From: Triticum aestivum
Taxonomy: Eukaryota; Streptophyta; Magnoliopsida; Poales; Poaceae
Assembly: GCF_018294505.1 (NCBI RefSeq)
Contig: NC_057807.1
Span: 140,956,747-141,020,746 of the forward strand
Length of the DNA: 64,000 bases
Direction: 5' to 3'
Part shown: piece after piece, positions 34,281 through 45,881 of the stretch
Numbering within the stretch: position 1 is the first letter of the stretch
How the letters are laid out: each line of letters starts with the position of its first letter
Made by a program: the position numbers and the translations under genes
Notes under the pieces: generated by a model
Database searches by the model: none
What the model was told of the DNA's origin: nothing
Seen by the model: only the letters and a program-made list of their open reading frames with translations

Positions 34281-35978
34281 TGATACGTCTCCAACATATC
34301 TATAATTTTTGATTGTTCCATGCTATTATATTATCATTCTTGGATGTTTTGCAATCATTTTATAGCAACTTTATATCATTTTTTGGGAGTAACCTATTGA
34401 CATAGTGCCTAGTGCCAGTTGCTGTTTTTCGCTTGTTTTTTACTTCGCAGGAAATCAATATCAAACGAAGTCCAAACGCAGCAAAACTTTTTGAAGAATT
34501 TGTATAGACTAGAAGACCCGTGATGGGCCAAAGAAGTACTAGAGGGGTGCCCCGAGGGGGGCACAACCCACCTGGGCGCGCCTGGGGACCCAGGTGCACC
34601 CTGATGGGTTGTGCCCACCTCGGTGGCCTCCCGCACCGCCTCTTCGCCCTATAAATTTCCGAATATTCCAACCCCCCCCCCCAAAAAAAACCTAGACCAG
34701 AAGTTCCGCCGCTGCAAGCCTCTATATCCACGAAAACCAATCTGGACCCTGTTCTGGCACCCTGCCGGAGGGGGAGATCATCACCGGAGGCCATCTTCAT
34801 CATCCCGATGGTCTCCATGATGAGGAGGGTGTAGTCCACTGTGAGGGCTAAGGGTTTGTACAAGTAGCTATGTGTTTAATCTCTCCCACTCTCGTGTTCT
34901 TGAGTTGACACGATCTTGATGTATCGTGGGCTTTGTTAATATAGTTGAATCATATGGTGTTTTCCGCTCTCTATCTTGTTGTGATGAATTGAGTTTTCCC
35001 TTTGAGATTTCATTTTATCAGTTGAATAATTTTATGGATTTGAGAGCACTTGATATATGTCTTGCATATGAATACCTGTGGTGACAATGGGGTATTATAT
35101 TGATTCACTTGATATATGTTTTGGCACTCAATTCACGGATTCCCGAGGTGACATTGGGGTAATCTATGCATAGGGGTTGATGCACGTTTTCGTCCTTGTT
35201 TCTTCGTAGAAATCTTGGGGCATTGTTTGAGGTTCTTTGTGTTGGATTGAGTATTATGAATCTGAAATTGTTTGATGCGTATCGTATAATTAACTCATGG
35301 ATACTTGTGGTGACATTGGAGTATCTAGGTGACATTAGAGTTGGTTGATGCATTTCATATGGTGTTATTTTAGTATGAACTCTTGGATAGATCGAATGGA
35401 AAGAATAACTTTGTGTTATTTTAGTACGAACTCTTGAATAGATCGAACATAAAGAATAACTTTAAGGTGGTTTCGTGCCCTACAAACAATTTCTTCTTAT
35501 GTTCTCCGCTAGATAAGAACTTTGGAGTTATTCTTCATCGCACGTTGAGGGATGGTTATATGATCCAATTAGATTAGCATTGTTGAGAGATTGCACTAGC
35601 GAAAGTATGAACCCTAGGCCTTGATTTCAACTATTGCAATACCGTTTGTGCTAAGTTTTATCGATTCCTACCTTGCTGTTTTTATTTATTTAGATTAAAA
35701 AAATATTTCTACCATCCATATTACACTTTTATCACCATCTCTTCGCCGAACTAGTGCACCTATACAATTTGCCATTATATTGAGTGTGTTGGGGATGCAA
35801 GAGACTCTTTGTTATTTGGTTACAGGGTTGTTTGAGAGAGACCATCTTCATCCTACGCCTCCCACAGATTGATAGACCTTAGGTCATCCACTTGAGGGAA
35901 ATTTTCTACTATCCTACAAAACTCTGCGCTTGGAGGCCCAAGATGAGTCTACAAGAACAAGTTGTGTAGTAGACATCA
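34281..35978 (+). repeat. 3' LTR of element B
   Basis: Runs TGATACGTCTCC to GTAGACATCA. TATAAAT at 34650-34656. It contains the 479-bp segment lost from the 5' LTR, including a 51-bp tandem duplication (35362-35412 and 35413-35463). Confidence 0.9.
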
Positions 35979-35983
35979 TTGCC

Positions 35984-36559
35984 CATCCAAGAAGTAACGG
36001 GCAGGCTGAAAGGATGAATGTTGAAGTGTTGCGAGGTCTAAAGACAAGAAACTTTAATAAACTGCGAAAATGCGCCAAGCGTTGGATTGATGAGTTGCTG
36101 GTGGTTCTTTGGTCACTCAGGACGACACCAAATTGAGCTACCGAACAGACTCCCTTCTCCCTGATATATGGTGCAGAAGCAGTGCTCCCCACAGAACTCA
36201 TATACGGGTGACCTCGGGTACTCGCCTACGATGAAGTAGAGCAAGAGCAGCTACAACATGACGATGCCACGCTCGTCGAGGAAGATCATCTTCCTGCCAC
36301 TATACGTGCTACATGATACCAGCAAGCCCTACGCCACTACCATAGTCGCAAGGTTCGTGCCTGGAGCCTTGAGGTAGGTGACCTTGTCCTTAGGAATGTT
36401 CAGTCCACCAAGGGTTCAAACAAGTTGACACCAAAGTGGGAAGGCCCTTACCTAGTAGTACGTGTCACCAGACCCGGCGTAGTCCGTCTGGAGACCGAAG
36501 ATGGCATCCCTATGCAAAACTCATGGAATATTAAGCATCTTCGCAAGTTCTACCCGTAA
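35984..36559 (+). pseudogene. Element G integrase C-terminal part
   Basis: This is the continuation of the integrase frame after the TTGCC duplication of element B. It supplies the catalytic Glu in RSNGQAERMN, then LRTTPN, TPFSLIYGAEAVLPTE, and a C-terminal chromodomain-less tail with GDLVLRNV, KWEGPYLV and HLRKFYP, ending at TAA 36557-36559. In-frame TGA or TAG stops at about 36134, 36209 and 36313. The DDE triad of G is thus divided by 7.2 kb. Confidence 0.8.
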
Positions 36560-37664
36560 GGCACGGTTGCCGGGCCTTGCACCATCAACCTGTTTTGTAC
36601 AAGCATAGTCCCTGGGGCTTGTAATCCTTTATATAAAGACAGGCGCAGACCATGTGCAAAGCCAATAAAACGAAGCGCTCTTCCATAAAAACTTGCATGC
36701 ATGCATTCATGTTTATTTGAGCATAATCTCATCATGATAACTCTTAAGCAAGATAATAAACATGCAACACAGAGCCATGTGTTATTCTTTCTCTCTTTGA
36801 TGATAACAGGGAAGTTTCGTCACAGTGGTTCTCGGAGAGGAAGATGAATACAAAGGCCTCATGCTGATCCCCGACATCCATTCCCTTATCTAAAACAATA
36901 AGAAGGACTCAAACATAGATAAGTTCATCCTAACACTGTATGTTGTATTTACATATGAAGAACTTGTACATATGGAAAACTTTGTTGCCTCCGTCATTTG
37001 TGCTCCCATCTCTTGATTCGAGCTCCTTCGATCAGGTTGTTTGCAGCAGACATCTAAAGGGAGGTTAACAAGGGGCCAACCTTCATCCATGCTCCTAACC
37101 CGTTTTTGAATTAATCGAACAAGGTTTAGTAGCACCTGTAATGAGGGCCAGGAAGATGTATTGCCAAGGAGCTCTTGGAATTATTGAAGGATTGTCCTTC
37201 AGCATGTTTGATACATGCACAAGTACTCGACAAACATTTTTTCCATTAATACGTAGAAAACAAGTACAGATTATATGGAGTACAAGCATGGAGGAAGGAC
37301 TACATGATTTAAGCTAAAATTTGGCGAATGCCTACTTCTTTTGATATGAAAAAGGTAAGTGCCCTGTAATGCCTTTCTTTTCCCTCTCCTCCTAGGAGCT
37401 GAATCGAGATGGAAAGAGGGCAAAAGGAGCATCTGGGCAGAAGCCCAGCCTAACCTTGTCAGGGCCTGCGGGACGCAGCCTGACAAGATCGGGAGGGCGC
37501 CTCCCCCTCGAGGAAGAAGAGGTCAGAGACAGAGGGAGCGGCTAGGCGATGCCCTGGTCACCCCCGCAAGGACCAGAGGAACTCAGCAAGACGAGAACTC
37601 TGGCATGGAAGACGAAGCCGGAGTCCATGAGGAAGCCTGCCGGGGTCCAGCAGGAGGTGGCGGT
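36560..37664 (+). other. 3' non-coding region of element G
   Basis: About 1.1 kb after the pol stop, AT-rich and then GC/A-rich at 37360-37664. No recognisable ORF product, and no LTR start is visible before the junction with element E, so the 3' LTR is lost. Confidence 0.5.
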
Positions 37665-39578
37665 GATGTCCAAGCTTAGGCTCTTGGTTGTCCTTGAATA
37701 TTACCTTGGGTGCCTTGGACATCCCCAAGCTTAGGCTCTTGCCACTCCTTATTCCATAGTCCATCAAATCTTTACCCAAAACTTGAAAACTTCACAACAC
37801 AAAACTCAACAGAAAACTCATGAGATCCGTTAATATAAAAAATAAATCATCACTTTTGGTACTATTGTGAACTCATTCTTTATTTATAATGGTGTAATAT
37901 ATATTGTATTCCAACTTCACCATGGTTCATACCCCCCGATACTACCCACAGATTCATCAAAATAAGCAAACAACACAAGAAAAACATATTCTGGTCTGTA
38001 GTAATCAAGAAACTTCGTATACTTATGTAAGTCCAAAAAATCTGAAAAATTAGGACAACCTGGGCAATTCGTATATCAATTTTTTTAAAAGTTCATATCA
38101 AAAGCACTCTTCTGTAAATTTTGAAAATTATTTTACTGGGCGCAAAAGTTTCTATTTTTGAGCAAGATCAAATCAACTATCACCGTAAGCCATCCCAAAG
38201 GTCTTACTTGGCACAAACACTAACTAAAACATAAAACACATCTAACCAGAGCCAAGATGAAAAATTTATTAAAAAACAAAACCAAAAAAGCAAGAACAGA
38301 AATAAAATTGAGTAGCCTCCCAACAAGCGCTATTTTTTAACGCCCCTAGCTAGGAATAATGCAATAGATCTAGGTATTGTCATCTTTGGTATGCAATCCA
38401 TAAGTAGCTATCATAATAGATTCATATGGCAACTTAATTTTATTTCTAGGAAAGTGTTACCTGCCCTTCCTTAACGAAAATTGAAACTAATTTTTCCTTC
38501 TTTCATATCAATAATTGCATCAATTATTCTAAGGAAAGGTCTGCCAACAATAATAGGACATGTAGGATTGCAATCTATATCAAGAACAATGAAATCTACG
38601 GGCATATAATTTCTATTTGCAACAATAAGAACATCATTAATCCTTTCCATAGGTTTCTTAATAGTGGAATCCGCAAGGTGCGAATTTAAAAGAACAATCA
38701 TCAAATTCACGTAATCCTAGCACATTACATACAGTTTTCGGAATCTTGGAAACGCTAGCACCCAAATCACACAAAGCATGACACTCATAATATTTAATTT
38801 TAATCTTAATGGTAGGTTCCCACTTATCATAAAGCTTTTTAGGGATAGAAACTTCTAACTCAAGTTTTTCTTTGAAAGATTTCATCATAGCATCAACAAT
38901 ATGTTTAGTAAAAGCTTTATTTTGATTATAAGCATGAGAAGAATTCAACATGGATTGCAACAAGGAAATACAATCTATCAAAGAACAATTATCGTAATTA
39001 AAATCCTTGAAATCCAAAAGAGTGGGTTCGTGGCTACTTAAAGTTTTGACCTCTCCAATCCCACTTTAATCAATTTTTGCATCAAGGTCTATAAACTCTG
39101 AATTATTGGGACGCCTTCTAGCTAAAGTAGACTCATATCTAGTCCCATATTTATCAAGATTTATATTAAAAAACAAAGATTCAATAGGAGTCACATCAAT
39201 CACTTTAAGATCTTCATCATTACTTTCACGAGAAATCAAAGAACACATTTTACAAACCAATAGAAATTCATCAATAGGAGCACGCATCCTAGTGGTTCTT
39301 TACATTCATCAATAGAAATTCTCATAGCGTTTAGAACTCCTTAATATCATGCTTGGGTGGAATAGATCTATTTTCAAAGAATCTTTCTCAAAAGAAATTA
39401 TATCCACGTTCCTAGCCAAATCATCAATCTTAAGAAATTTTTCTTCAACCATAGCATTGAAATTCTTTTGAGAACTAATAAATTCTTTAATATTGTTCTC
39501 AAGATAAGAGGGAATCTTATTATAATTTCCATAAGAATTTTTGTAGGAATTTAAACCAATAATGAGGCTAGCCAACTC
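37665..39578 (-). mobile_element. Element E: fragment of an Athila-like element with gag-protease
   Basis: Read on the minus strand: the end of gag, a retropepsin, then the same tail as elements A and B (AGCGCTTGTTGGGAGGC at 38324-38340, GTTTTGTGTTGTGAAGTTTTC near 37800, and an AAGCTTGGGGATG copy at 37732-37720). Both ends are truncations: at 37665 against G and at about 39578 against unassigned DNA. No RT follows the protease; the tail begins about 20 bp after its stop. E links the A/B tail to a gag-protease coding module. Confidence 0.75.
38471..39575 (-). pseudogene. Gag C-terminus and aspartic protease of element E
   Basis: Three segments in one frame (39575-39309, 39287-39066, 39017-38658) are separated by stops, and a frameshift near 38690 leads to the last part (38710-38471). 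The gag end is charged and helical (SQKNFNAMVEEKFLKID). The protease active site is CDLGASVSKIP (DLGA, typical of Athila), followed by MPVDFIVLDID and the IVGRPFLR block. It would have matured gag; it is now inactive. Confidence 0.75.
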
Positions 39579-40205
39579 ACCTCCAGGACGCTCCCCCGAT
39601 TTCAGCCTTCGTTGGCCGTTGGATCGTGGTGAAACTGGTTTTCATTTTCGCCTCGTCCATTAGATCTTTCTCTCGAGTGTTTTCACCGCATAGTTATTCT
39701 CAGGACCAATGACTGGTGGGCTCGTTTCGTTTGCCTATTGGCTGGGTTAGTTGTTTTCAGGTGCGAGTTCGCCCTCTCGTTGCGCATCGCGTGTGCGTCG
39801 CGTGATTGGCTGCGCAAAAGCTAGCTTAGTTGAACCCTTGCCGCCACATCCCGTCTTCCTCACTCGCTCAGCACCACAGGCGCTGGCGCGCCGCACCCCC
39901 TATTCCTCCCTTCTCCTCGTCCGGATAGCCGCTGGCCGCCCCACTGCTTCTCCCCCTTCCTCCTACCTCCCTTATCACCACTACCTCCGGCCCTGCCCCC
40001 AATCCACATCCGCCTCCTCCCTCCCTTCCTTCCAGATTGGGGAGTAAGATCACAGGCGGCAAAGCATGCGGTCGATGGCAGCGGCTGGACGAGGAGCATG
40101 GAGGCGACCGGGGCTGCTGGACAGTAGGGGTTCGCCGTGGTGGTCCATGCCTGGGAAGAGGGCGACATCTTCCGGCGACAAGGTGAGCTTTGCCTAATCC
40201 CCCCT

Positions 40206-40252
40206 CCTCTCTCTCTCTCTCTATCTATCTCTATCTCTCTCTCTCTCTAATC
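40206..40252 (+). repeat. (TC)n/(TATC)n microsatellite
   Basis: A run of CT dinucleotides interrupted by CTAT units. It follows the donor-like site near 40180 and has no other apparent role. Confidence 0.85.
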
Positions 40253-42639
40253 TGCTCTCTGGTATGAAGAAGCGGCCCCGGTGCCATCGTCCTCGGTACA
40301 GGTGCAACGCGGGATCCTGAGATGGTTACTCCGACTCCGTTGCCGCCGTCCTTTCTCCAAATCAGGCGCGGATTAGCCGAGCCCGGTGGTGAGGTGAAGG
40401 AGCAGGGTGGGCGGCCCATCGCGATGGGATGGGGCTAGGGAAGAGGGAGGAGGCGGAAGGGTGAAGGAGCAGGCCGGCCCTCACGGTCACAGAGGCGCAA
40501 CAGCTGTCCAGGGTCATTCGCCGTTACCGGCCTCACTCGCCTCGTCTCCTATCTCCTCACCACTGCATCCATGTGAATTTTTGGAGAATGGTGCTCCGAT
40601 TTGGTCCCCATGGTAGTATCTTCCCTGAGTCTTCCTTCTTTGATTTCTAACTTTATGCTTTGATCTGTTGTATTGACATAAATTGTGAGGTCTACTGTTA
40701 CACCATGGTATGTGTAGTGCTAACGGTTTCCTGCTGGGCAGCTGCAGGCCTGCAACATTTATAGAGGAGGATTGCGGGTGTCGATACAATGGAGCAATTT
40801 CTGGCTTTGTAGTTGGAGCATAGCCTCGATTATGCATGATTTTGGGGTAAGTTCCTGGTGGTCCTATCTCGGATCAGTTCCTTTGCTTTCTCCCTGTGTG
40901 CTATACATTTCTGCTCTCCCCAGTAGGTACAGTTAGTATGAAATAGGAGTAATACATCCTGGACCCAGCTCTCCATTATTAGAATTTTGTTGCTACTTCT
41001 TGCCGATCAGTTACAAAGTATTAATTCAAGTAATTTGTTATGTACAATTTGTCAAAAGCAATTGGATGTTAATCTGCTATGGGCAGCGGCGGTGCATCAA
41101 GGTGCAAGGCAGCAGCGAGATGTTCATATTACGCTAAAGGATGAACTCCTACTTTTTCTGATGCTAGCTCCTTGCTGCAGGTGAGCTGCCACCTTCTCCC
41201 CCATATGTTAGCATTGTGCTTTGCAAATTGAATATTTTAGCATATTGTTTCAACCAAACATGATGTGATATTTTAGATAAACTAAATAACCTCTAGAATT
41301 TGATCCTGATTAGTATATAGACATTGGCCATTGGCCATATTTGTTACAAAAAAAGTGATGTGATATGCATATGCATTTGCAACTCTTGAGCTTTTAAAAG
41401 AAGACTTGATATGTGACCCTCCCTTTGCTACTGTAATATAGAAGTAACGTCAAAAAACTCATACTGGGTGTCAACTGATGTATCTCATTGCTTACAGATA
41501 TACCAGCCTGCTTACATCTCCCAAGATATCCTCTTGGTCAAGGCAATTGCACATGATGAAGCCACTCATTTTAGGTCAGTCCATGGCATATGTGTCTACT
41601 TCCTTTAGATGATTCTTCTATGCGATGGTTGAAAAATATAAGGTTTGCCGTGTGATATTGCTTTCTTTGGTGTAGTGGTACACCACACTCTGAGCAATAG
41701 GACCAAAAACAGGAAGATAAATTTTCACAATTCGATTCTTCATATTTTCCAGAAGTACGGCCACCTTCTGCACAGTGCCCTTGCATTTGTGTTCTTATCA
41801 AATGAGTTTCTTTCCGTAGAATTTGTTCAGGTCTTGTCTCACTCACACCTCAAAATGCGAGTTTGGGAGCACGGTGCTAGCATAACTGATATCCCCCTTG
41901 ATCTTTGTTAAATTTGTAGGATATACATTGTGCTTAAACATGAGTGCTCGCTCACCGAACATTTGCCCTCGGATGAATTCGACGCTTGAATCGAGCTGAC
42001 GAGCCCCATAGTTGGTTTCTCCTCCTACCTTTAGATCGACTCTTGCTCATTCTCCTTCTGTCCCCATATTTGGTTTCTCCTTTAACTCCAAATCCACTCT
42101 TGCTCATTCTCCTCTTGACACATATGTTGCATTGTCTCCTCATTTCTAGGCAGTGATTACTAGAAAGCATTATCACGGTTGAGTGCATTTTCATACTTTC
42201 TGAAGCATTTTAATTTTATGGATATGGGCATTTAGTTGAGAACTGAGAACAATTGTGTTGCACTTCTTCAGATGATAATTTTATTGGTTATAGTTAGTTA
42301 GTTACAATTACTAGAAGTAGCAAAGGTCTGGGTTAGATTAAAGCTTCAGTTGGGAGCTATGCCTTTTTTACATTCCAGATTATGCAAAGAGATTGCCATG
42401 TTTTTTTTTCTGTTTCGGTTTAGTTTATTCCCTTATATGTCCAGTTTGTTTTCCGCAGAACAAAATATAAATGTTCATGTTGTAATGGATGGATATGAAT
42501 TGATGCCATCGTCATGTCATGTAAATTAATTGCAGAGCAGATCTATATTTTTGTTGGCACTAAAAGTGAAAACGAATTTGGCACAAAAACTTTTCAAATA
42601 GCTCTGAATATAAATTGTGACGTTGTGCTGTCTGGGGTG

Positions 42640-42800
42640 GAGCTGCAGGGGGTGAGAGGCGGATAACAATATGAGAAGGAGCATGCCATCGAGGAGTGCA
42701 AGCAGCGGCACTCCTCCGCAATGGGGTATGGCTGCAGGGGAGGGGACGCGGCCGACAACAGGAAGAAGGAGCAGGTCATCGAGGACTACAAGCAGGAGGG
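42640..42800 (+). pseudogene. Exon-like island with a duplicated peptide motif
   Basis: One frame reads YEKEHAIEECKQ and, 19 residues later, RKKEQVIEDYKQEG. The two similar blocks suggest an internal duplication in a coding sequence. It is followed by a donor-like GGAGG|GTAAGA at about 42799. A stop (TAA) lies immediately upstream in the same frame and no flanking exon was found. Possibly a captured gene fragment; the source protein is not recognised. Confidence 0.35.
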
Positions 42801-44282
42801 TAAGATGTGTATATTTTCAACAATCTTGACTGTTTTGCAACTTGTATTGCTTTTCCAGGGATGATCCTTTTGCTTATTTATTATTTGCTATGTTCTCTGA
42901 AGATTATTTTTGGCCCATACAGTTTCCTTTGACTGGAAGTCTGAAACTGAAGATAGGGCATATTGTTTTGGTTCTGAGTGGCCGGAGATATTGTGGCTTG
43001 ATGTCCCTAGAGCAGTCGGACCCTTCCAAGATAGGTGAGCCTGATTTCTTTTGAACTCTTGCACCACAGTACATGAAAAGGAATATGTCTGCCTATCAGC
43101 ACCATTTCTTGAGGAGGATTGTTGTTTCCCCTTTATTTTGTCACACCTTTCATGTGCTGGAGTTTTTCTAGGTAACTTTATATACTAGGCATCAGTGCAC
43201 TTTTAGATAGTACATTAGCCCCGATGGTGCTATCTTTAATATCTATTTTTGTGCTTTTCAAATTTTCTACTATGCTATTTATCATGTTCAGGGATTATGA
43301 CTTTACACATGTAATGCTGATTTGAAAACTTCCCTTGATTTGTTCGTCAAATGTTCTGAGAGAATGTTGCGTATTAGGAAACCCCTTGGGTAGTTAAGGT
43401 GTTGTGTCAGCTGACTAATATAATTGTGTCAACTGACTAATATAAAGTTATACTTCCAGCAGAAGATCTTTGGGATTGACGTTCTGATGAGAAAGTAGCA
43501 TACGCATGGATGGACATGAACTATTCAGTGTAGGTTCAAACAATTCATTCATTCATTGCAGGTTCAGCATGTCTCATTACGTCTTTTTGCTTCATATTCA
43601 GGGTCGAACTGCGTTATATTTCTTCCATTGAGGCGAGGGTGATTCCAGTAGGTGAGGTGCATTTTAGACATCCGGATGTCTTGCTATGTTCAGGTGGTAT
43701 CATGTCTAAATTAAGATTTCCCTTGCAGATTTTGCTTGGCGTATTCGCATTTTTTTATTGAAGTTGGGTGTCCGTCTTCTCTGCCGCAAGGTGAGCTTAT
43801 CCCATTTACTTTGTTCAATCCAGAGTCAAGATTCATATCCCCTTCACTGTCATTTCATTTGTGAGAATTTATTCCATTGATCCATGTTGTCGGCATCCTG
43901 ACAATTTATATTTTTCTGCTGATCACAATTGCTTCTGAACACACCAGCCCATCTCATTGAGGAAATTCCCCTGCTCTGCTTAATTAAAATTAATGTGAAA
44001 TATGTTTCTGCCAAAGCTAATTACAATTTATTATTTTTAGTTTCTACTGATTTTCACTATGAAATATTGGGGCCCGAGTAGTTCAGTTCAATTCCCGGTG
44101 GATATGGCACACACATGTATCATCGCTGCTATCGTAATTGATACCAACACCTTGACAGAATCGCATAGAGTAGACTGCCCTGATAATTCTTGCATAGCTA
44201 AGCTATCTGTAACATAGAATAGACTGTGAGCATGCCCTGGGGACCTGTCTAAATAATTCCTGTACACATGGACGCTGGGTAT

Positions 44283-44448
44283 CACTACAAAAAAACACTT
44301 CCGTGATGATACGTGTTTGTCACAGTAGGTCGGATTTTCTGTCATGCATGTACATCCATGACGATTTTATGAAAGAATCAAGATAGTCATACCTGTGCTG
44401 TCGTAGAAGTGTTCCATGACATTACCAAAATTATCATCACGGAAGTGT
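44283..44448 (+). repeat. CACTA terminal inverted-repeat end and subterminal palindrome
   Basis: CACTACAAAAAAACACTT is the terminal motif. ACACTTCCGTGATGAT (44295-44310) has a perfect 16-bp inverted partner ATCATCACGGAAGTGT at 44433-44448. Subterminal motifs of this sort are binding sites for the accessory transposition protein in En/Spm (established for that system; inferred here). Confidence 0.75.
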
Positions 44449-44699
44449 CCACTTCCATGACGATAAATCGCGCGTCATAAAAGTGCTTTCGTCAAGGGTG
44501 ACCGACACGTGGTATCCACCGTAACGGAACGCCGTTAAGATATCGGGTCGGATTTTGGATCCGATAACCCCTTAACAGCCACGACCAATGCCGATTTTCC
44601 ACGTGTAAAATTCTCATTGGCTGACGGATCCACGCGTTAGCTCCGCGTTGGCACTGGTGTCACTTATCCAACAGTCGAGATGGGCCTATGATATGTTGA

Positions 44700-45780
44700 C
44701 ACGTGGACCGGCCCAAAAGTGGTCCACAAAGTTTAAATGGGCCGGCCCAACCGAAGGCCCATAAGATTTAGCGGACCATAATGGGCCAGCCCAGCTAAAG
44801 GCCCACAAAATTTAGCGGACCATAATGGGTCGGCCCAGCTAAAGGGCCACACGATTTTCCAGACCATAATGGGCCGGCCCATCTAAAGGCCCACAAGATT
44901 TTGCGGACCACAATAGGCCGGCCCAACAAAAGGCCCACAAGATTCTGCAGACCATAATGGGCCGGTCCAGCTAAAGGCCCAACATTCTCTGTCAAATCGG
45001 CCCGTCAACGGCCTGTCCTAAACTTGCCATCAACGCGGCCAATGGTCACTTCTGGCCCGTTAACAGTCCGCTAAGTAACTGGGCCGAATTACAGCCCGGT
45101 GTATTTCCGGCCTGTTAAAGGTCCGGCTTCATTTGGGCCCATTTACAGGCCATCAAAACTTTCGCCCCATAAGCGACCGTGAAGGATTTGGGTCATATTC
45201 GGCCATGTCTGACATTCTGCCTGTTAGAGGCCCACTATAAATTTGGGCCACTTTCGGCCTGTTGTCATTTTTGGCCTGTTAACGCCAAACGTAAACCATG
45301 GGCCATATGTGGCCCAACGTCATATCGGGCCCATTAACAGCCCATATAAAAATAACGATAATCTAGCCCGACCGAAGTTCCGGCCTGTTAAAGGCCCGTG
45401 TATTAGGTCGGTGCATTTACGGCCCGTCCAAATTTCGGCATGTCAAAGATCCGCATCGTAAATGGGCCACCATTTTGGCCTGTTAAGTCCAGTGGGTTAG
45501 TTGGCACAATCAGGGCCCAATCTCACTTTCGGTCTATTAAAGGCCCATGTTTTTTATGGGCTCGAGATATTTACACCTGTAAACGGCCTATTTTTACTGA
45601 GGGCCCAAATTATGTTTAGGCCTGTTAAAGGCCCACTATGGGCACAGGCCTACCAAAAAAATATGAAAGCTTATGCTGATTTAGGCCCAGATATTTTTAG
45701 TAGGCTACATGCAAATTTCGGCCCGTAATCGTTTTTAGCCCAATTGGAATGGGCCCGACGAATGTTGGCATGTTGGGCTC
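44700..45780 (+). repeat. GGCC-rich subterminal repeats of the CACTA element
   Basis: Dozens of phrases built on GGCCCGTTAAAGGCCC and GGGCCGGCCCA recur over 1.1 kb. A regular part at about 44762-44995 repeats GACCATAATGGGCC at 44773, 44818, 44862, 44906 and 44950, a 44-45 bp period. Probable protein-binding array. Confidence 0.75.
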
Positions 45781-45881
45781 CTACGAAGCTTTCGGCCGAA
45801 TACATTACTAAGATAAACCTACACTATACAAAAAATAGCGTGGTAATTACTACAGCCTGTGGCAGCATCATAAATGTTGTA

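Larger units (their letters stand above)
28738..35978 (+). mobile_element. Element B: complete non-autonomous Athila-like LTR retrotransposon
   Basis: LTRs of 1214 bp (28738-29951) and 1698 bp (34281-35978) flank a 4.3 kb interior. A perfect target duplication TTGCC (28733-28737 and 35979-35983) sits in the integrase gene of G. Same organisation as A: primer site, orphan ORF, long non-coding tail with AAGCTTGGGGATGC motifs, polypurine tract. LTR divergence is higher than in A (8 differences in the first ~115 aligned bases), so B is older. No gag or pol. A MITE (31032-31230) landed in its tail. Confidence 0.92.
21564..37664 (+). mobile_element. Element G: fragmented Tat-lineage Gypsy retrotransposon
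   Basis: Three plus-strand pieces belong to one element in order: gag end plus protease (21564-22482), RNase H end plus integrase (27662-28737), and the integrase C-terminal part plus 3' region (35984-37664). Between the first two, element H is inserted and reverse transcriptase is missing; between the last two, element B is inserted. Neither LTR is present. Coding parts carry about ten in-frame stops, many TAG or TGA readable as C-to-T or G-to-A changes from CAG, TGG or CGA. That pattern fits long methylated silence. Confidence 0.8.
39579..44282. other. Unassigned low-repeat segment with exon-like islands
   Basis: 4.7 kb with a composition unlike its neighbours. A CpG/C-rich start (39830-40180) ends at a good splice donor (CGACAAG|GTGAGC near 40180), followed by a TC/TATC microsatellite. 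Further GC islands at 40280-40560 and 42630-42800 lie in AT-rich, intron-like DNA. I found no complete ORF or known domain. It could be a decayed gene, a Mutator or Helitron element carrying gene fragments, or an old transposon. The right edge is the CACTA insertion site (TAT before 44283). Confidence 0.4.
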
